Of a stretch of DNA of 64,000 nucleotides, positions 22,863 through 35,968 are shown in pieces. The notes beneath the pieces were generated by a model. The model worked only from the letters and a program-made list of their open reading frames with translations, did not search any database and was not told the DNA's origin. Where the stretch lies: contig JACAXG010000203.1 of assembly GCA_018881555.1 (NCBI GenBank), positions 310,001-374,000 on the forward strand. Direction: 5' to 3'. Origin of the DNA: Amblyornis subalaris. Its lineage: Eukaryota; Chordata; Aves; Passeriformes; Ptilonorhynchidae. A program made the position numbers and the translations under genes. How positions within the stretch are numbered: the stretch's first letter is position 1; each line of letters starts with the position of its first letter.

Positions 22863-25296
22863 TCTATATCCACTCTATGTACAGACTCATTCCATGGGGC
22901 TGATGAACANAGAGCTTCCTTCCTTTACTCCTGTGGGAATGCTCTGATTAGTGAAGGTTGGAAGAATCAGCCAGTAAGGCAGCAGGCAGGTAGCACTGCT
23001 CACTGATGGCACAACGATGGATGATTCTGGAGTGGGTCCTCATCTTGTATCTTACCTGGGCCTTTGGGTTGGATAAGCCTTCCTTTTTTTTACCTTCAAA
23101 ATATTGAACAGCAAAAAAAGCCAATTCCCTGCTTTTCCTAACAGCTTGGTTTTGAATTATAAAACAGGTCTTGTGGTTGGGAGGGGTCTTTTTGTCATTT
23201 CTTTCTTTGTTGGTGGAATGTTCGCTGATGGCAGCATTGACACAGTTCATTCTGCCAAATTTCACAAGCTGGCAGTTTTACCAAGGAATATGAAAACAAA
23301 AGATGTGCATTTTTTAACTGAAATATTATTTATATAATTGGGAGCAACAAAACCAGTTGAATCACCTTTAAAATAAACGCCAACAGTTCCATATTTCCTG
23401 CCACAGGAAACTTTTGTTGCCAGATTGCTTTTGGACTCCTTTCCAGATATGCCAGTGCTGGTGTGACTTTCATATGCAAGGGAATACCTCAGTCTCTTTA
23501 GACATTGTTGACGAATCAGTTTCCTGTGTTTTATAAGAAATTATCACAGCTTAAACCAAGGGATGCAGAAATAGGGTGTTTTACTCGAATTCACATGCAC
23601 AAGTGGAATTCAGAACTGAGTTCCAAGTGCTGGTCCAGTGAGATCAGGGCAGATGGGCAGCTNGTCAGAGGGAAGCACCACCTCATTTTGGCAATGCCTG
23701 TGAGCTCCTCCTTCCCCCAGCCAGGGGCTCTCGTGCAGCTCTCCAGCACAGGATAATTTTGTGGGGGTCACCCCAGCCTGTGCCACGGCAGAGTGGTGGA
23801 GGTGGCCAGGAGCCTGTCACGTCCAGAGGGACAGATGTTCCTCCAGGGTCTGTNTCTCCAGACAGCTTTTAGAGCCTTCCAGTCAGCACTGGCCTCATTC
23901 CAGCTGCTGCAGCTCCAGGCCTGAGCTGTTTCCAGCTGCAGCCACGCAGTATAACCTGTTACACCAAATAAAGGCAGGGCATTGTTGGCTAAAATGTCAT
24001 TGCAGCACGGAGCAGGAGGTACAATTAATCCTTGCACAAAAAGGTCAAGTATGAATCATCAAACGCTGTAGGGTTTTAATGGATATTTTCCAACCCTCTT
24101 ATATCACATGGAACAGCAGCCATTTATTTTATTCTATATAATACTTCTTCCATAAATAAAAGTAACAGCCGATGACAAAGGGGCTTTATTTAGACTGTCG
24201 TAAATGTCTGCTGCTTCTGTTTTCATAATTTACCAAAAAAAATAAAATCAGGAAATTCTCAGCCCATGATTATATAGACCCAGTCTAATATTTGACCAAA
24301 NCAGAAGACTCCACTTCTCTCTTCTTTCTGTCCCATCCTCATGAATGCTTTTGGTTTAATTAATTAATTAAATTTAGGATTGTGTCTGCTCNTGTCCACG
24401 TGGCAGTTTGTTTGAGAGCTTTTTAATTCAGACTCAAACCTTTCCTTTCAGGCAGCCTGCTAATATCAGAGAGGGAAGAAAAGTGTTATCTTGCAAACCC
24501 GTGATTGCCTTAATAACTATTTTTCGAGTTTTCCCACAGTTTCTGTTTCTGAAAATATTTTATCACTTAAAAANGCATGAAAGTATTAGGTGAAGTGCGA
24601 TTTTTTTTGCAACCCTAATGTGGCACAAACAGAATGTAGTAATTTTGAGAATTTACTTCCCCNTATGCTCCACAAATGAGCACATATTGATGTGAAGAGT
24701 TTGGGTACCACAAACCAACTTGCAGTTGAGAATAGAAAGAAAAAAGAAAGACAACTAAAATTTGAGAAAAAAGATATATTGTCCTATATTCTAATAATCC
24801 CCAAAGGTACTTGCACTGAAGTCCCTGTGTGCTCACTGGCTTTGCATCACTGAAGGCTCTGGGTTTAGCCCCAAGAAATGCTACACCAAATGTTTACATT
24901 GTGGAACATGGATAAAATCCTTATTGTCCATTCAGGAGATAAGATCATGACCGTTCAGGTGAGGTTTTTTTAATGGAAAGTTACATTTTATATTGAAAAT
25001 TGTGTCTGCTGCTGAAGGTTCTTGGGTTCCTCCTGCATCCTTCAAGCCTGATAATAAGTGCCAATACAAGAAACAAGTCTTTTGCAAAGTGAAAACCATT
25101 GTTTCTCCTTATGANAAATTGAGCAGTGGCTGCAGCATTTTATTCCAGTCTTATTGTCAGTGTATTTTGTGGAATTTTTTTGTGGCAATAAATGCATATA
25201 CTGTCAGTCGTAGCAAAATAATTTGTNTTAAGAGAACACACACCATCCTTCCATCATGGAACTTGATGGCCTGATATCAATTTAGTTTTTGGCAAG

Positions 25297-25316
25297 GAAT
25301 TCTGGGAACTGTAGTC
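25297..25316 (+). promoter_or_regulatory. ZNF143/Staf-like motif
   Basis: Reads GAATTCTGGGAACTGTAGTC. Its reverse complement, GACTACAGTTCCCAGAATTC, is close to the known ACTACAATTCCCAGAATGC-type ZNF143 site, differing at a few positions. A second, similar motif lies about 700 bp downstream. Confidence 0.4.
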
Positions 25317-26003
25317 CTCATGGAGAGCTTGGATATATTCGTTTGTCACAAGCTGGGTAAGGCAGTGATGGTCCCACCTGGTCCCACCCACTGCCACTGC
25401 TCCAGGTGTGAGGGTTGATTTCTCTATTTTGGTTTTTTTGTTTCTAATTGCTTTTAGGTGGTAGGTGAAGCACAAAACACTCAGCAAGGCACTAAGGCAG
25501 ATGTAATACAATGCATCCCGCTCTAACCTAATTCCTGAGCAGGTAAGTGTGTGGCAACAATTTTTATATTTGCTGAAAGAATTTTCCTTAAAAGCTAAAA
25601 TTCCAATTTTGGAAGTGCATATAAAATATTGTTTGTATTCACAGCACTTGGTGTTATACATAAAACATTAAAAAAAGTTTCTAGAAGTGGTGAAGAGCTA
25701 ATGAGGAGAAAGGGATACAGCTGAAAAAAGAAAAAAAAAATTAAAATTATTGCAGTGAGCAGTTCACCTGCCTCAAAGGACAGAAACTTCTCCTGTGCAG
25801 GGAACCAGAGTGAGATCTATTCAGCACTTAATTAACACTTAAACCCACAAAATATGGCCCTGTGCACTGCGGTGATTTTCTCTGAGGACGCAAGCACAGA
25901 GAATAAGTTCCAAACTTGCAGCTATTGCCATTCCTCTGGCACTCTCATACATCACTGGAACTTTCCTGCCTTCACGATTCTGCTGTGCAGTGTAAGCTGA
26001 AAA

Positions 26004-26020
26004 CGCTGGGAATTGTAGCA
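26004..26020 (+). promoter_or_regulatory. Second ZNF143-like motif
   Basis: Reads CGCTGGGAATTGTAGCA. The 14-base core GCTGGGAATTGTAG matches the ZNF143 family consensus, but the flank after GTAG differs (CAG rather than T). It has the same orientation as the motif at 25297. Confidence 0.35.
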
Positions 26021-27040
26021 GTCAGCTGGTGAGAATTCAGGTAATGTACAGGAGCCGAAAGTGAACGAGCAGCTAGAACAGGAGGTGTCACTTGTAATCC
26101 AATCGCTGGGCTGCAATCTGAGGCTGGGGATAATTGTTTTGAGTGTGTAAACTCAAATCAATTTGCAGTAAACTCCACATCAGATTGGGAATGGAGTGAT
26201 TTGTGGGATGAGTAGCAGAGCAGAAAGCAGCATGAACGAGAATAAAAACCCAGAATGTTTTTCTCCAAAATGCACTGTAAATAGGAGACAGAGTATGTGT
26301 GTGTAGGATGAGAGAGAATGGCAAAGAAATTATCAAACTGTTGGAAAAAGATTATCCAATGGGTCAGTTTGTACAGTTCTCGAGCATTTCTGTTCTTGTG
26401 GGATAACTCTTAGAAAATTTATACATCTACTCAAGTTATTTTCCTCACTTCTATCTGCAACACAACTTTATTTTTTCTTGGTACAGAGGAATCATCATCA
26501 CATGATCTGAATAATAATATATGTCTGAGGATCTGACTATGCCTTAAATAGAATTTTGTGTTTCACATTGCCTTTCACCCGGGGGTGAAAGACAATCAAA
26601 CATCTTACAGGAGCCCTTTCTGATGTTGCAGTGTTTCACCCCTTTGATTTGATGATATTTATACAGATCCTTTGCCTATTGCAAACTGAAGGAATGAAAG
26701 ATGAGGTGGACTTTTTTTTAAAAAAAGGAACTACTCTGGCAGGTCCATTTCAGAAAACCAGCATGGACTAAAGAAATTTTTCATCCAATTTGGTAGAGTT
26801 TCACAACAAGAAATGAACATAATAATTTTTTTTCTTACAGACCATTTTCTAGAACAAATGGATTCTGTATCATCACTGATTTGCACATGCATTAGGGNGA
26901 AAACTTCAATGATCCAAACGATCTAATTATTGATGCTAAAAGAGAGCTGGATAACTCCAAGTTTTTTCTTGAATTCCCAAGTTTAAGCCCGAATTTGACT
27001 GCAGAAGAATCCTTGTCTGTGATACACACAGTGTGGACAG

Positions 27041-27148
27041 CACTGCCTGAGCTGGGAATTGCATCCACACTGCCTGAGCTGGGAATTGCATCCACACTGC
27101 CTGAGCTGGGAATTGCATCCACACTGCCTGAGCTGGGAATTGCATCCA
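27041..27148 (+). repeat. Minisatellite, 4 perfect copies of 27 bp
   Basis: Four consecutive identical units start at 27041, 27068, 27095 and 27122. Each begins CACTGCCTGAGCTGGGAATT and ends GCATCCA. Because 27 is a multiple of three, reading frames stay open on both strands and give repeated peptides (for example LPELGIAST on +). That explains the 75-150 aa frames here; no gene is implied. Perfect identity suggests recent expansion or ongoing homogenisation. Confidence 0.97.
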
Positions 27149-30100
27149 CACAGCTGTCTGCATCCCGAGCCCTGGTGCCAGAGAATATTCTCATATTTTC
27201 CTTAGAATCACAGAAAAAATGAGTTTGGAGGAAAGTCCTCAGAGCTGCTCCCCTGCGGGTACAAGTCTTAAGCAAGTCCAACATTTGTAGTGGCTTCCTC
27301 CCCCCCGTGAGGCTGGAATGTCTTTCCAGGAAAAGCAGTGTCAAGGTCTGTGTATGGATGTAGGATGCTAAGGCTTGGATGCATTCCTGGAAATATCTGT
27401 TTGGATGTGACCTAAATGAGTTCAGCTATATCAGAAAGGGTCGTTCTGTGTCCTCAGGGGACCAGAGCAGGACTGTTTTGCTCTCTCACAGTAGCACTCA
27501 ACACATTCCTAAGTGTAAATAAAAAAGGGCATTAGAACCAAAGCCACAGCAGGTGAAGATTAGAAGTAAAATTCCTAGACCCTGCAAAATTAATTCCTCT
27601 TGACAGTTAAGAAAAGAAGACTTTCAGATCTTGTTTTGTAAAAATATGCATTAAGCTTAAAGCAGATCTATGAGACTATAAATAACTTGAATTTTTGAGT
27701 AGGAATTGTCATTGTAATACATGGATCAATAAAGAGGATTTATGTAGTCCCCAAGCAGATACTTCAGAACAATGGTCAATTCCTCATTACCCTTTACTCT
27801 GAGCCTGTCTCATTTTATGTGCTATCCTCTCAAAAAGTATTCCTGACTGATGTCTGTGTGCTTTGCTGATGATGTTCCTGTGGAATTGTTACAGCCAAAC
27901 TTTTATGTGGAGAGAGACAAAAAAATTCACCCTCCTACCAGTTCTCCTCTCCCACTTCTACTCTGGTTACTGAAAGAAGATAGATGTACTTTCCTAAGCT
28001 AAATATCATTTAGCCAGTTATGTTTTTACTTATCTCCCCTTTGCTATGGTATAGGAGAATTGTATGTTCATCACATGTTTTGCGTTATGTTTGAGTCCTG
28101 GGTGGTAAATGACTTTTAAACATACACCAATCATTTAAATGGNAATGTTATGTGCCAAGATAATGTCTTTTTCAGGATCTGGTACTGTGTTTATGGATAT
28201 CTGTGCAAGAGGAACAGAAGATAAACTTGGTTTAAATGNCAGAGTCTCTGAAAAAAAATTAAAATGTGGCATTCAAGCTGGATAATTTTTGAAGTCCATC
28301 TCAACAGTAAAGAAAGAATAAGGACAATTTGCCCTTATATTGGCTGAGATTACTGAACGGTAGAAAGGAAGGAAAAAAGGAGCAAATGATTCTGAATTGG
28401 TGAGAGACAAAATGAGGGAGGTTAAAAAGTCACTGCTGTTCACAGGAGGCTCCTCAAGCATTAACCTGGTTATTTGCCTCCCTATTGGAGCAGAGAAAGA
28501 GCACATTAATAGTTTAATTAATAGCCAGGCTTTAGAGGCTCCGGCACTTCAAGGCAGCGTAACAAGCTTTTCTTGAGAGATTGGCTCCATCAAGAGTGGA
28601 AGTGAATTGAAGGGGAGCAGTACACTTCTGCCTCTTTAATGTACTTATATTTTGTTTCCGTGGCTGTAGTAGCTGGATGCTCGTTTTCTCACAGTCACCT
28701 GCACAGCACCTCGGAGCTGCTGTTTAGCACCTTGCACAAATTAAACACCCGAAGCTGAGACACTGAAGGAGTTGTGCAGAGCCACACAGAAAATGTGATA
28801 AAGCAGGAGCCTTAACCTAAAACCTGTGCTGTAAGACCAGGAGAGCCTTCTTCCCTATTTGTATTAATGCAGACAAGAGCTGGAACAAGTGAACAGAACA
28901 CNCTATAGCTGGAGAANGTGTAACAGAAAAGAGCAGATTTTNTTTTNTTATTNTTTGATTACAATTTCTTCAGTTTATATAGTCGTGATGTCCTTCAGCT
29001 GAAGTGAACAAGAACCTTCCATTGGATCTTATCAGTGTGGCCAACATTAATGATTTCTCAATATTTAGAGAAGTGAGCTGCCTCATTCTTTAGGAATATT
29101 TTAAATGAACCAATCTGGAATTTCTTACTCAGTTCAAGATCCAGATATTTTTTTGGTCTGCAAATTAATTGGCATGTCCCTGCCNTCCTGTGAGTGCAAA
29201 GGAAGTGCTGTGTGGGAAAGGCATTTCTGAGTAGTCCAAATGGGAATGGTCGTCTCAAGAGAGGAAAAAATTACTCTGGCTTGCTTTTTGTACCAAAGGG
29301 ATGCTCTGGATAATCAGTTAAAAAGCCTTTGAAATGAACCTTCAAAAATTTTAGAATCATCCCTCCCTCATAAAAAGGCCTTTTTGCATCACATCAGTGA
29401 GATGAAATGAAGATGAAGGCTGCTCTGTTTCAAATTATTTCTTTCTGACATTAGTTTGAATTTGGCTTTTCTTCACTCTGCAGCAATCTCAGCGGAGATC
29501 GTGTGGCACGGGCTGCTGTTCCCGTGCTCAGAGATTTTACATTTCAATGATATGTTTGTATTCCTAGATCTAAGCAGATAAGGAGGGATTCGAGCATGCC
29601 CTGAATCTGGAATGTGCTGTCCTCGAGTTGGGGAATAAATGTGCTTATCGTGGGTTAGTTGTTCGTGTTCCCGAGGGATTGGGGCTGGGGGGATTCTGAG
29701 GGTCGGTGGGGTGAGCTGAGCCCTGCCGTGAGCTCACGGGGAGTCCCTGGGNGATGGGCCCTGCTGAGAGCCCACTCTGGAGTCCCCTGGCACCCCCAGC
29801 AAGGTCCTGCTCGTCTGAAGGGGCAGCTTTGGCACGTGGAGGTCTTGGGCAAATGGCCATTATTGCCTGTCCTCAGCTGGGCTCTCAGGAGAAAACACAG
29901 GGGGCCTTATCTTGGGGAAAAAATGGAGGGTGTGTCCTGTGGAAGGAAATAACACATTCTGGGTAGAAAGTTTGCAGGTTTCTCATTCGAATCCTTGATA
30001 TCCAATATGCTCGACATGCCTGGTACTCTTCCTTTTTATTACAGCACAATGCGTGTGACAGCGATGAGAGTCATCAAGTGTGTCCCCTCCCTCCCCCTTC

Positions 30101-30220
30101 ACCACACACCCTCTCTCCCTTGGGATTGATGGGCAGTGTGAATTGTCCTAAGATAAGAACACAGTGTGGGAATTGCACCTCTGGGCGCTCGAATAATTAA
30201 TATATTCCAGAGACAGGGAG
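27149..30220. other. Non-coding intergenic stretch
   Basis: No gene seen. Mostly AT-rich unique sequence. A GC-rich block at 29640-29960 has frames on both strands but no recognisable domain or repeat signature. A cluster of Ns lies at 28902-28953. Confidence 0.7.
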
Positions 30221-30221
30221 C

Positions 30222-30665
30222 TGTGGTGGTTGACTGGTGCACATTCGCCTGCAAAAGGATAAGGTGCTGGTGGAGACTGGGCCAACTGGGCAAACCAGTG
30301 TCCCAGGGCTGCAGGCAGGTTCTGGGTGGATCCCCTCCCTGGCAGNGACCCCTGCATGGGGTGTCCAGGTCCAGCCTGACCACGGGAACACTCACTTTGG
30401 GATGAGTAAGAGCTCTCAGGTTGTCACACGCAGAGACAAAACCCCAAAGCAGCTCCACAGGGGCTCTGTGCCTGTGCACTCTGCGAGGCCAAAGGCTGCA
30501 AACCTGTGCATTCCCACCCAAACCTGTTGCTGGTATCACCCCCTAGACCTGCTTGTATTGCAGACTCCCTTGGCAGTATTTCTTTGCTGTCTTAGCAATA
30601 AATCTGATCATAATCACCCACATAAGCAGTGCTGTATTTCCTGTGCCTGACTGAGAGCCTTCTCT
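30222..30665 (+). mobile_element. Possible solo LTR of an endogenous retrovirus
   Basis: A GC-rich block begins TGTGGTGGTTGACTGG, an LTR-like start, and carries AATAAA near 30598 about 375 bp later, the usual position for an LTR poly(A) signal. I could not find a matching target-site duplication or a clear CA end, and no retroviral gene is visible. An ordinary unique GC-rich sequence is equally possible. Confidence 0.25.
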
Positions 30666-33600
30666 CTGCTGCTGTGCTCTAAGGTCACCTGGAACCAAAC
30701 AAACAGGGTGGCTTTCTACACAATGAGCTTTTTTTGCAACAGGCTTCAGATAACAACATTCCATAACCTATCCATCCAGATTCCTAGCCATTTCCCCCAC
30801 CACTGTGAATCTGCAGTAATTTCAGTGACGTGAGGTAGTGCAGAGCCAGCTGAAGGCAGTGAGAAGAACTGCCACTGGCTTTGCCTAATATCCTGTTTCT
30901 TGATTTCCACTGGAGGAATCATGTCCATGTATAGACACTGATCCCTGAGCAATCTCCATTAGCAATTCTGCTTTCATCTTGTCTGCTGTTTCATTTGTCC
31001 TGAGTGATGAAAGGTCCTAGATATTTTTTCCTTCAGTTTTAGGGAAAGACAGTGGGCCTGAAGAGAATGCAAATGGCTCCTGGTTTGCTTTTTGTGTTGA
31101 GGATGGATAAAAGGCTGAGAGAACAGTAGTTCCATAAAAGATCAATGTTCTTTAAAGGCGTGAAAGATTATGCATTATTTGTTATCTAAATATTTCCTTC
31201 TCCCCATTCTCTGTGTTTTGAAAATAACAAAAGTTATCAATCACCTGGGACTGTGCTGATGTTTCCATGGCAGTTTAACAATTAGGTCTGTTCACCAGGG
31301 GCTCCGATTAGTCCAATAAAATCCTTTGTGCAGTTCTTTCAGGCAGAATATTACCCTGCGTTGCCAGCCTAGGAATAGAGTAAAATGATTCTAGCCACAG
31401 ACACTTATTTTCTCACTGACACACAATACTTGAGCCTTAAATGCCTTTATTGTGTTCTTTTAGGTTTCTCAAGGCGAGAACCCGTGAACGGAAGAGCCCT
31501 GTTTGCACCGTTTGCCCAGATAAGCTGCACACCNACATCTGAAATTGCCCTTTCTCCCGAGTTCTTGTAAGCCAAAACAACTGTTAGGAATGGAGTTGAC
31601 TAAAAGAATCTCAATTTATTAGATGAATTTTTCTACCCACTGTCAATGTGCTCACAAAGCTCTCATGACCCCATCTGCATCTGACCTTGGCTTACCCGAG
31701 GAAATCCCATTCCCACAGTTGTAATGTGAGTGAAATTTCTGTCATACTTCTGTTTATGTGCTCCTGCCTATCCCTGGGACAGGTGCAACNTTTGCTAGGA
31801 AGGGGATGGACAGTTGACATGGGAAAAATTTCTGTACACATTGAAGAGAGTAATAAATAAAGAAAAATATTGCAATTAATATAATTTTTTGTGGGGCTGG
31901 GTGTTGGNTGCTTTACAATTGACCTCTTCTTTGGGGGTATTTTAAATCATAAAACTGATATTTNCTTTGATTTCTTTGAAAAATTCTCCATTCCATTCAA
32001 TTGAAAAGTGGTAGGGTCTGCAGTGGATTAATTGCATTTACCTCATTATTCCTTGACAGCTTCCCCACACTGGAAATTTGTGTGGTTTAATTTTGTNTTA
32101 ACTAAGATGGTACAAGTCTGTGCTGTAGATCTTATGGGGGAGTACAGCCAGGTGATGCTATAATGTAAATGCCCTGATATGCACTGGAAACTGTATTCTG
32201 GAACATTAGGTTAATGTTTGCAGAGTGGCAGAGCTGGCTTTTATTGAAAAACAGAAAAAAGGAGATAGAGTGGCTTAAGAATGGGACATTAAGCAAATGA
32301 CTCATTCTTGCTGATGCTGCTCGTCTGTCAGGGCAGGATTCCACAGTAAAAAGAAACTTAAAGGTATCTGAATATTTCATTATTTTTTTAGTCAAGGCTA
32401 TAACCATATCTTTTCTGAAAACTCTTGTCATCCTCACTTTTTTTTTGTGTTCGAGTAGGCAAGTTTTGGTTTTTCCTCCTGCCAATTAGTACGACCTCTC
32501 CACTCCTCTAAGAATAGAGGGAAACCTGATGGAGTGTGAAGAGCTCATAAACAACTAGGCTGTGACTGTACCCAAAGATAATCAATGCCAAGTAGAATCA
32601 AAATACGGTCACCACTTTTTATTCANAGGGAACAGATGCTCAACCCACATCATTGCCATGGAGACCTTGGAATTCCTGAATACCCTGTTGGTGAACCTTT
32701 AGAGATGTAANTGGGACATGCAGGGAGCACACAGCTCTCACGAAGGTTTGCATATGCATAAATATAAAAATGAGGTATCATCTACCTACATGCAGCCTAT
32801 AATTTCCTTCAGATTGATTTGTGAGTATTGGTGCTAATTTTAGTCTTTCTGTGAGTGTATGTTACGCTTTCTATGAACTAAATGGCAGAGGCTGCCCTTT
32901 GAAAGTACCTTGAATTTTCAAATGTGTTCCCAAAAGCTGGAAAAATGCCCAAAGATATTTGGTGTAAAATCAGTAGACTTTACCAAGTGGTCTATTATTT
33001 TGAGCTTTTCATGTAACCAATGTTTTGATGAGAACAATATAAAACTACTAACATCATTTCTTGTGGAGATGCTTTCTCTAGTAGCTGTCANAGGTTTGCA
33101 AAGGGACTGAGGTGTCTGTCAATACATTTGATGTATCTGAAGTATTATTACAGAACTGTTCGTGTATGTCTTGATCAGATGGCAGGTTATGTAATCACCA
33201 TGATTATCCCAAATTAATGTGTTGAAAATTATAATGTATTGAACACTTCATTTACATTATTTAGTCTTACTGGATTAACTCAGATCAGTAATGCATGTTC
33301 TCCCCCACAGTTGTTAAATATTTCTCTTCTGGGGATACTATTCAACATCAGCCAAGTAATACATGATTCAGGATGGACATTGGCACAAAAGCTCCAAACA
33401 ATCCCTACAGAGGGAACAATGTTGGACTAATTTGGAGGTTTTTTTGCATGAGTGCAGAAGAAAGAATGAAATATGAGGACATTTACTATGATTAGATAGT
33501 AAACGTAGATACTGATAAAAACACAAGGTAGCAGAAAGTATAGTGTGACTCAGCAGCCTCATACTTAATTTTGTGCTTTTTGCAGACTACTGGGTACACA

Positions 33601-35965
33601 GATTTTTAAAATGAAATATTTTTACTGTATTAACCGTTTTTATGTTAGGAGTGCTATCCATACAATTTTGTCCTCTNGTGCATTAAGCTGCCTGAGATTC
33701 TTCTATCCACTCTATTAAAAATGCAGGCAGCAGCAAAAAAATTCCTAATATAACACAAGCAAAACCTCTGTAAAACCTTCTTACCCCACTCACCTCACCC
33801 TGAGATGAGTTTTGGAATTGAACTTGATTTTAATGAAATATAAAATTGAGTGTTCACGTTCAGACCACGCTCANTTTTGATATTGTACTTGCTCACCAGA
33901 TATTTTTCAGTCTATTCATTTCTTCCCACAGTCCATTGGAGAGTCACATACTCATCACTTGGTAGCAGCTCAGCCCAAGCTAACAATGTTTTCCTCAAAG
34001 ATAAAACAATAGCATAGTTCTTCCAGTAATTCAGTATTTTTTTTTGTTTAATTTCTTGTCGTGTTATGCTTGGATGTCAGTTTTCAGTTAGATGAAATGA
34101 AAATTATATCCTTAAGCAAACAATGGGGGATTCTGCCAGTGTGACCTTTAGGGTCAATCATCTCTTTAGCAGTCAGCTTTTACAACTGCATGGTATTTAC
34201 AGGAGAAGGATTTACAAGCTGCTACTAAACAACAAATTAAATTGTCCGTGAGCCGTCGTCATCTGATACGGAAATTCCCCGTGGGTAATAAGCTGCTGCT
34301 TTCCCAATGGGAAGTTTTGGGAAAAATTTAATATCATTTATTTTTTGCCAGCATAACCTTTATAGGGAACAGTCCCTTTTTTATGATGACAGAAAGCTGT
34401 GCCATCAGTNCAAACAGCTCCAGATGCACAGCAAAATTCAACAGTCGCAAACCACAAGCCTCATTTGAATGAATGCTCACAGGCATCTCTCTCATCTGCT
34501 AATTGTTTTCAATCAAATTTAAAATACCACAAATAGAGAGTAGCTCAGTAGTGCATTTACAGTCTCCATTAACTAACATTTTTTTTTTATTAAATATATT
34601 TAAAAAGCAATAATCTGAGAAAATAGCTTTAGGAAAGGTTTCCATCTCTGCATTTTGAAAATAGTAGTATTGTTTGAAATAAGCTGTCAGCCTGAGCATG
34701 ATGTGATGTAATAAAGAATCATGTTGTGATATCATATNTCCCATGTTCTTGAAGATTAGGAAGGGCAGATTTCTGGTGTGTCTAATGGAGGTGTTTTACC
34801 GTGACAAATTTTACTGTACAAGCACTTTGGTTACTCTCAAAGGAACCCTTCATTTCGCATGTTTTGCTGTTTCTGCCTTAATCTTTCAGGTATTTCAGTC
34901 TTAAAGATTAGTCTTCTCATACAAAGTCTGTTAATTGTTCTGTTTGCAATCAAATTGCTTATTGCTTTCAGGAGTCTTAAGTCATTGCTCCACTGTGTGT
35001 TTGAGCTTCTCTCACTTTTGTGAATTCTTTTTTAATACTGTCCTTTTGAAAAAAATCCCNCAAAAACCAGAGTCTAGTCCTAACCTATCATTTTCTGTTG
35101 TTTCAGGACTTCGTTTTTGCCTGAGGAACACTGGTATCAAGTCCAAAGAAAAGCTTCTTGTGTAGGTCACCGTGCTCTGTGCTTGTCCTGACCTCTCTTT
35201 AGTCTGCACACGGACAGGCAGAGAAATGGAGAGCTGCTCCCAGGGCTTCTGAGCTCCTTAGAGACAACAGGTTCTGGAAAGGAAACAGAAAGAAGCAGAA
35301 TCCAGTCAGGTANTTAAAAACAGAACCAAAAAAAACCCCATAACCCTCCCTATAACTTTCCTACACGTCAATATTTAATCTCTCAGACTTTGTCAGGTAG
35401 GGGAGGGGAGAGCCAACCCTCATACTGTAAGTTTAAGCAAAACAATGCAGACTTTTCATAAGAAATAAATGCTGTTTGTGAAATCTGCCTTAATCTGTGC
35501 CATAGTCCAGTCAAGTCAGCCAATCTTTGATGATTTACTTCCTCTATGACCTGAATCAATGCCAGACTAACTTCTCACGTGTAACCAAAGCCAATGATTT
35601 TTGAGAAGTCTGGTGACTCTGTAACTGGTAACTCTACCAACGGCAAGCCTGCTTGCTGACCTTATGTTGAAATTCATGGTAAACATACAAAAAATGCCCT
35701 GCAGGACACGCAACATGACATGAAAGTATTCTAATTCCTCACACAGCAGGAATGCAAACCCAGGTATTTGCACAGAGAGCTTTTGTCAGGGTAGTGGCTC
35801 TACAAAGGTTATGACTTTTTTCCAGGCTTCCATGAAAAGATGAATCTAAGTTTAGACTGACAAGAAACCAAAGAGAATATGGAATTTTCACTGCAAGAAG
35901 GGCATGGTCTGTGCCTACTTCTGGTATATTTAGCATGGACTAGACAGCTGCACAAATNACTTTGT
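30666..35965. other. Non-coding intergenic stretch
   Basis: No gene or transposon recognised. Mostly AT-rich. The segment 34130-34320 is a repeat-free block with clustered CpGs and is listed separately. Confidence 0.7.
34130..34320. promoter_or_regulatory. Possible conserved regulatory element (unverified)
   Basis: A unique sequence with AAATTAAATTGTCCGTGAGC, CCGTCGTCATCTGATACGG and CCCCGTGGGTAATAAGC. Five CpGs fall within about 35 bases in an AT-rich, CpG-poor desert. It also has AT-rich homeodomain-like cores and a CATCTG E-box. Conservation is inferred from composition alone. Confidence 0.3.
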
Positions 35966-35968
35966 TTC

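Larger units (their letters stand above)
22870..27030. other. Non-coding intergenic stretch
   Basis: No gene or identifiable transposon. It includes a moderately GC-rich unique block (23640-24010), a TAATTAATTAATTAA run near 24358, two ZNF143-like motifs (25297-25316 and 26004-26020) and a 20-bp palindrome (26572-26591). The 135-aa - strand frame at 25254-25661 has no protein features. Confidence 0.7.

Noticed and set aside
26892..27344. 150-codon - strand frame with repeated peptide units
   Set aside because: Kept open only by the 27-bp minisatellite; the flanks show no protein features.
29640..29966. GC-rich block with frames on both strands
   Set aside because: No domain, exon boundaries or CR1 tip; open frames follow from low stop frequency in GC-rich DNA.
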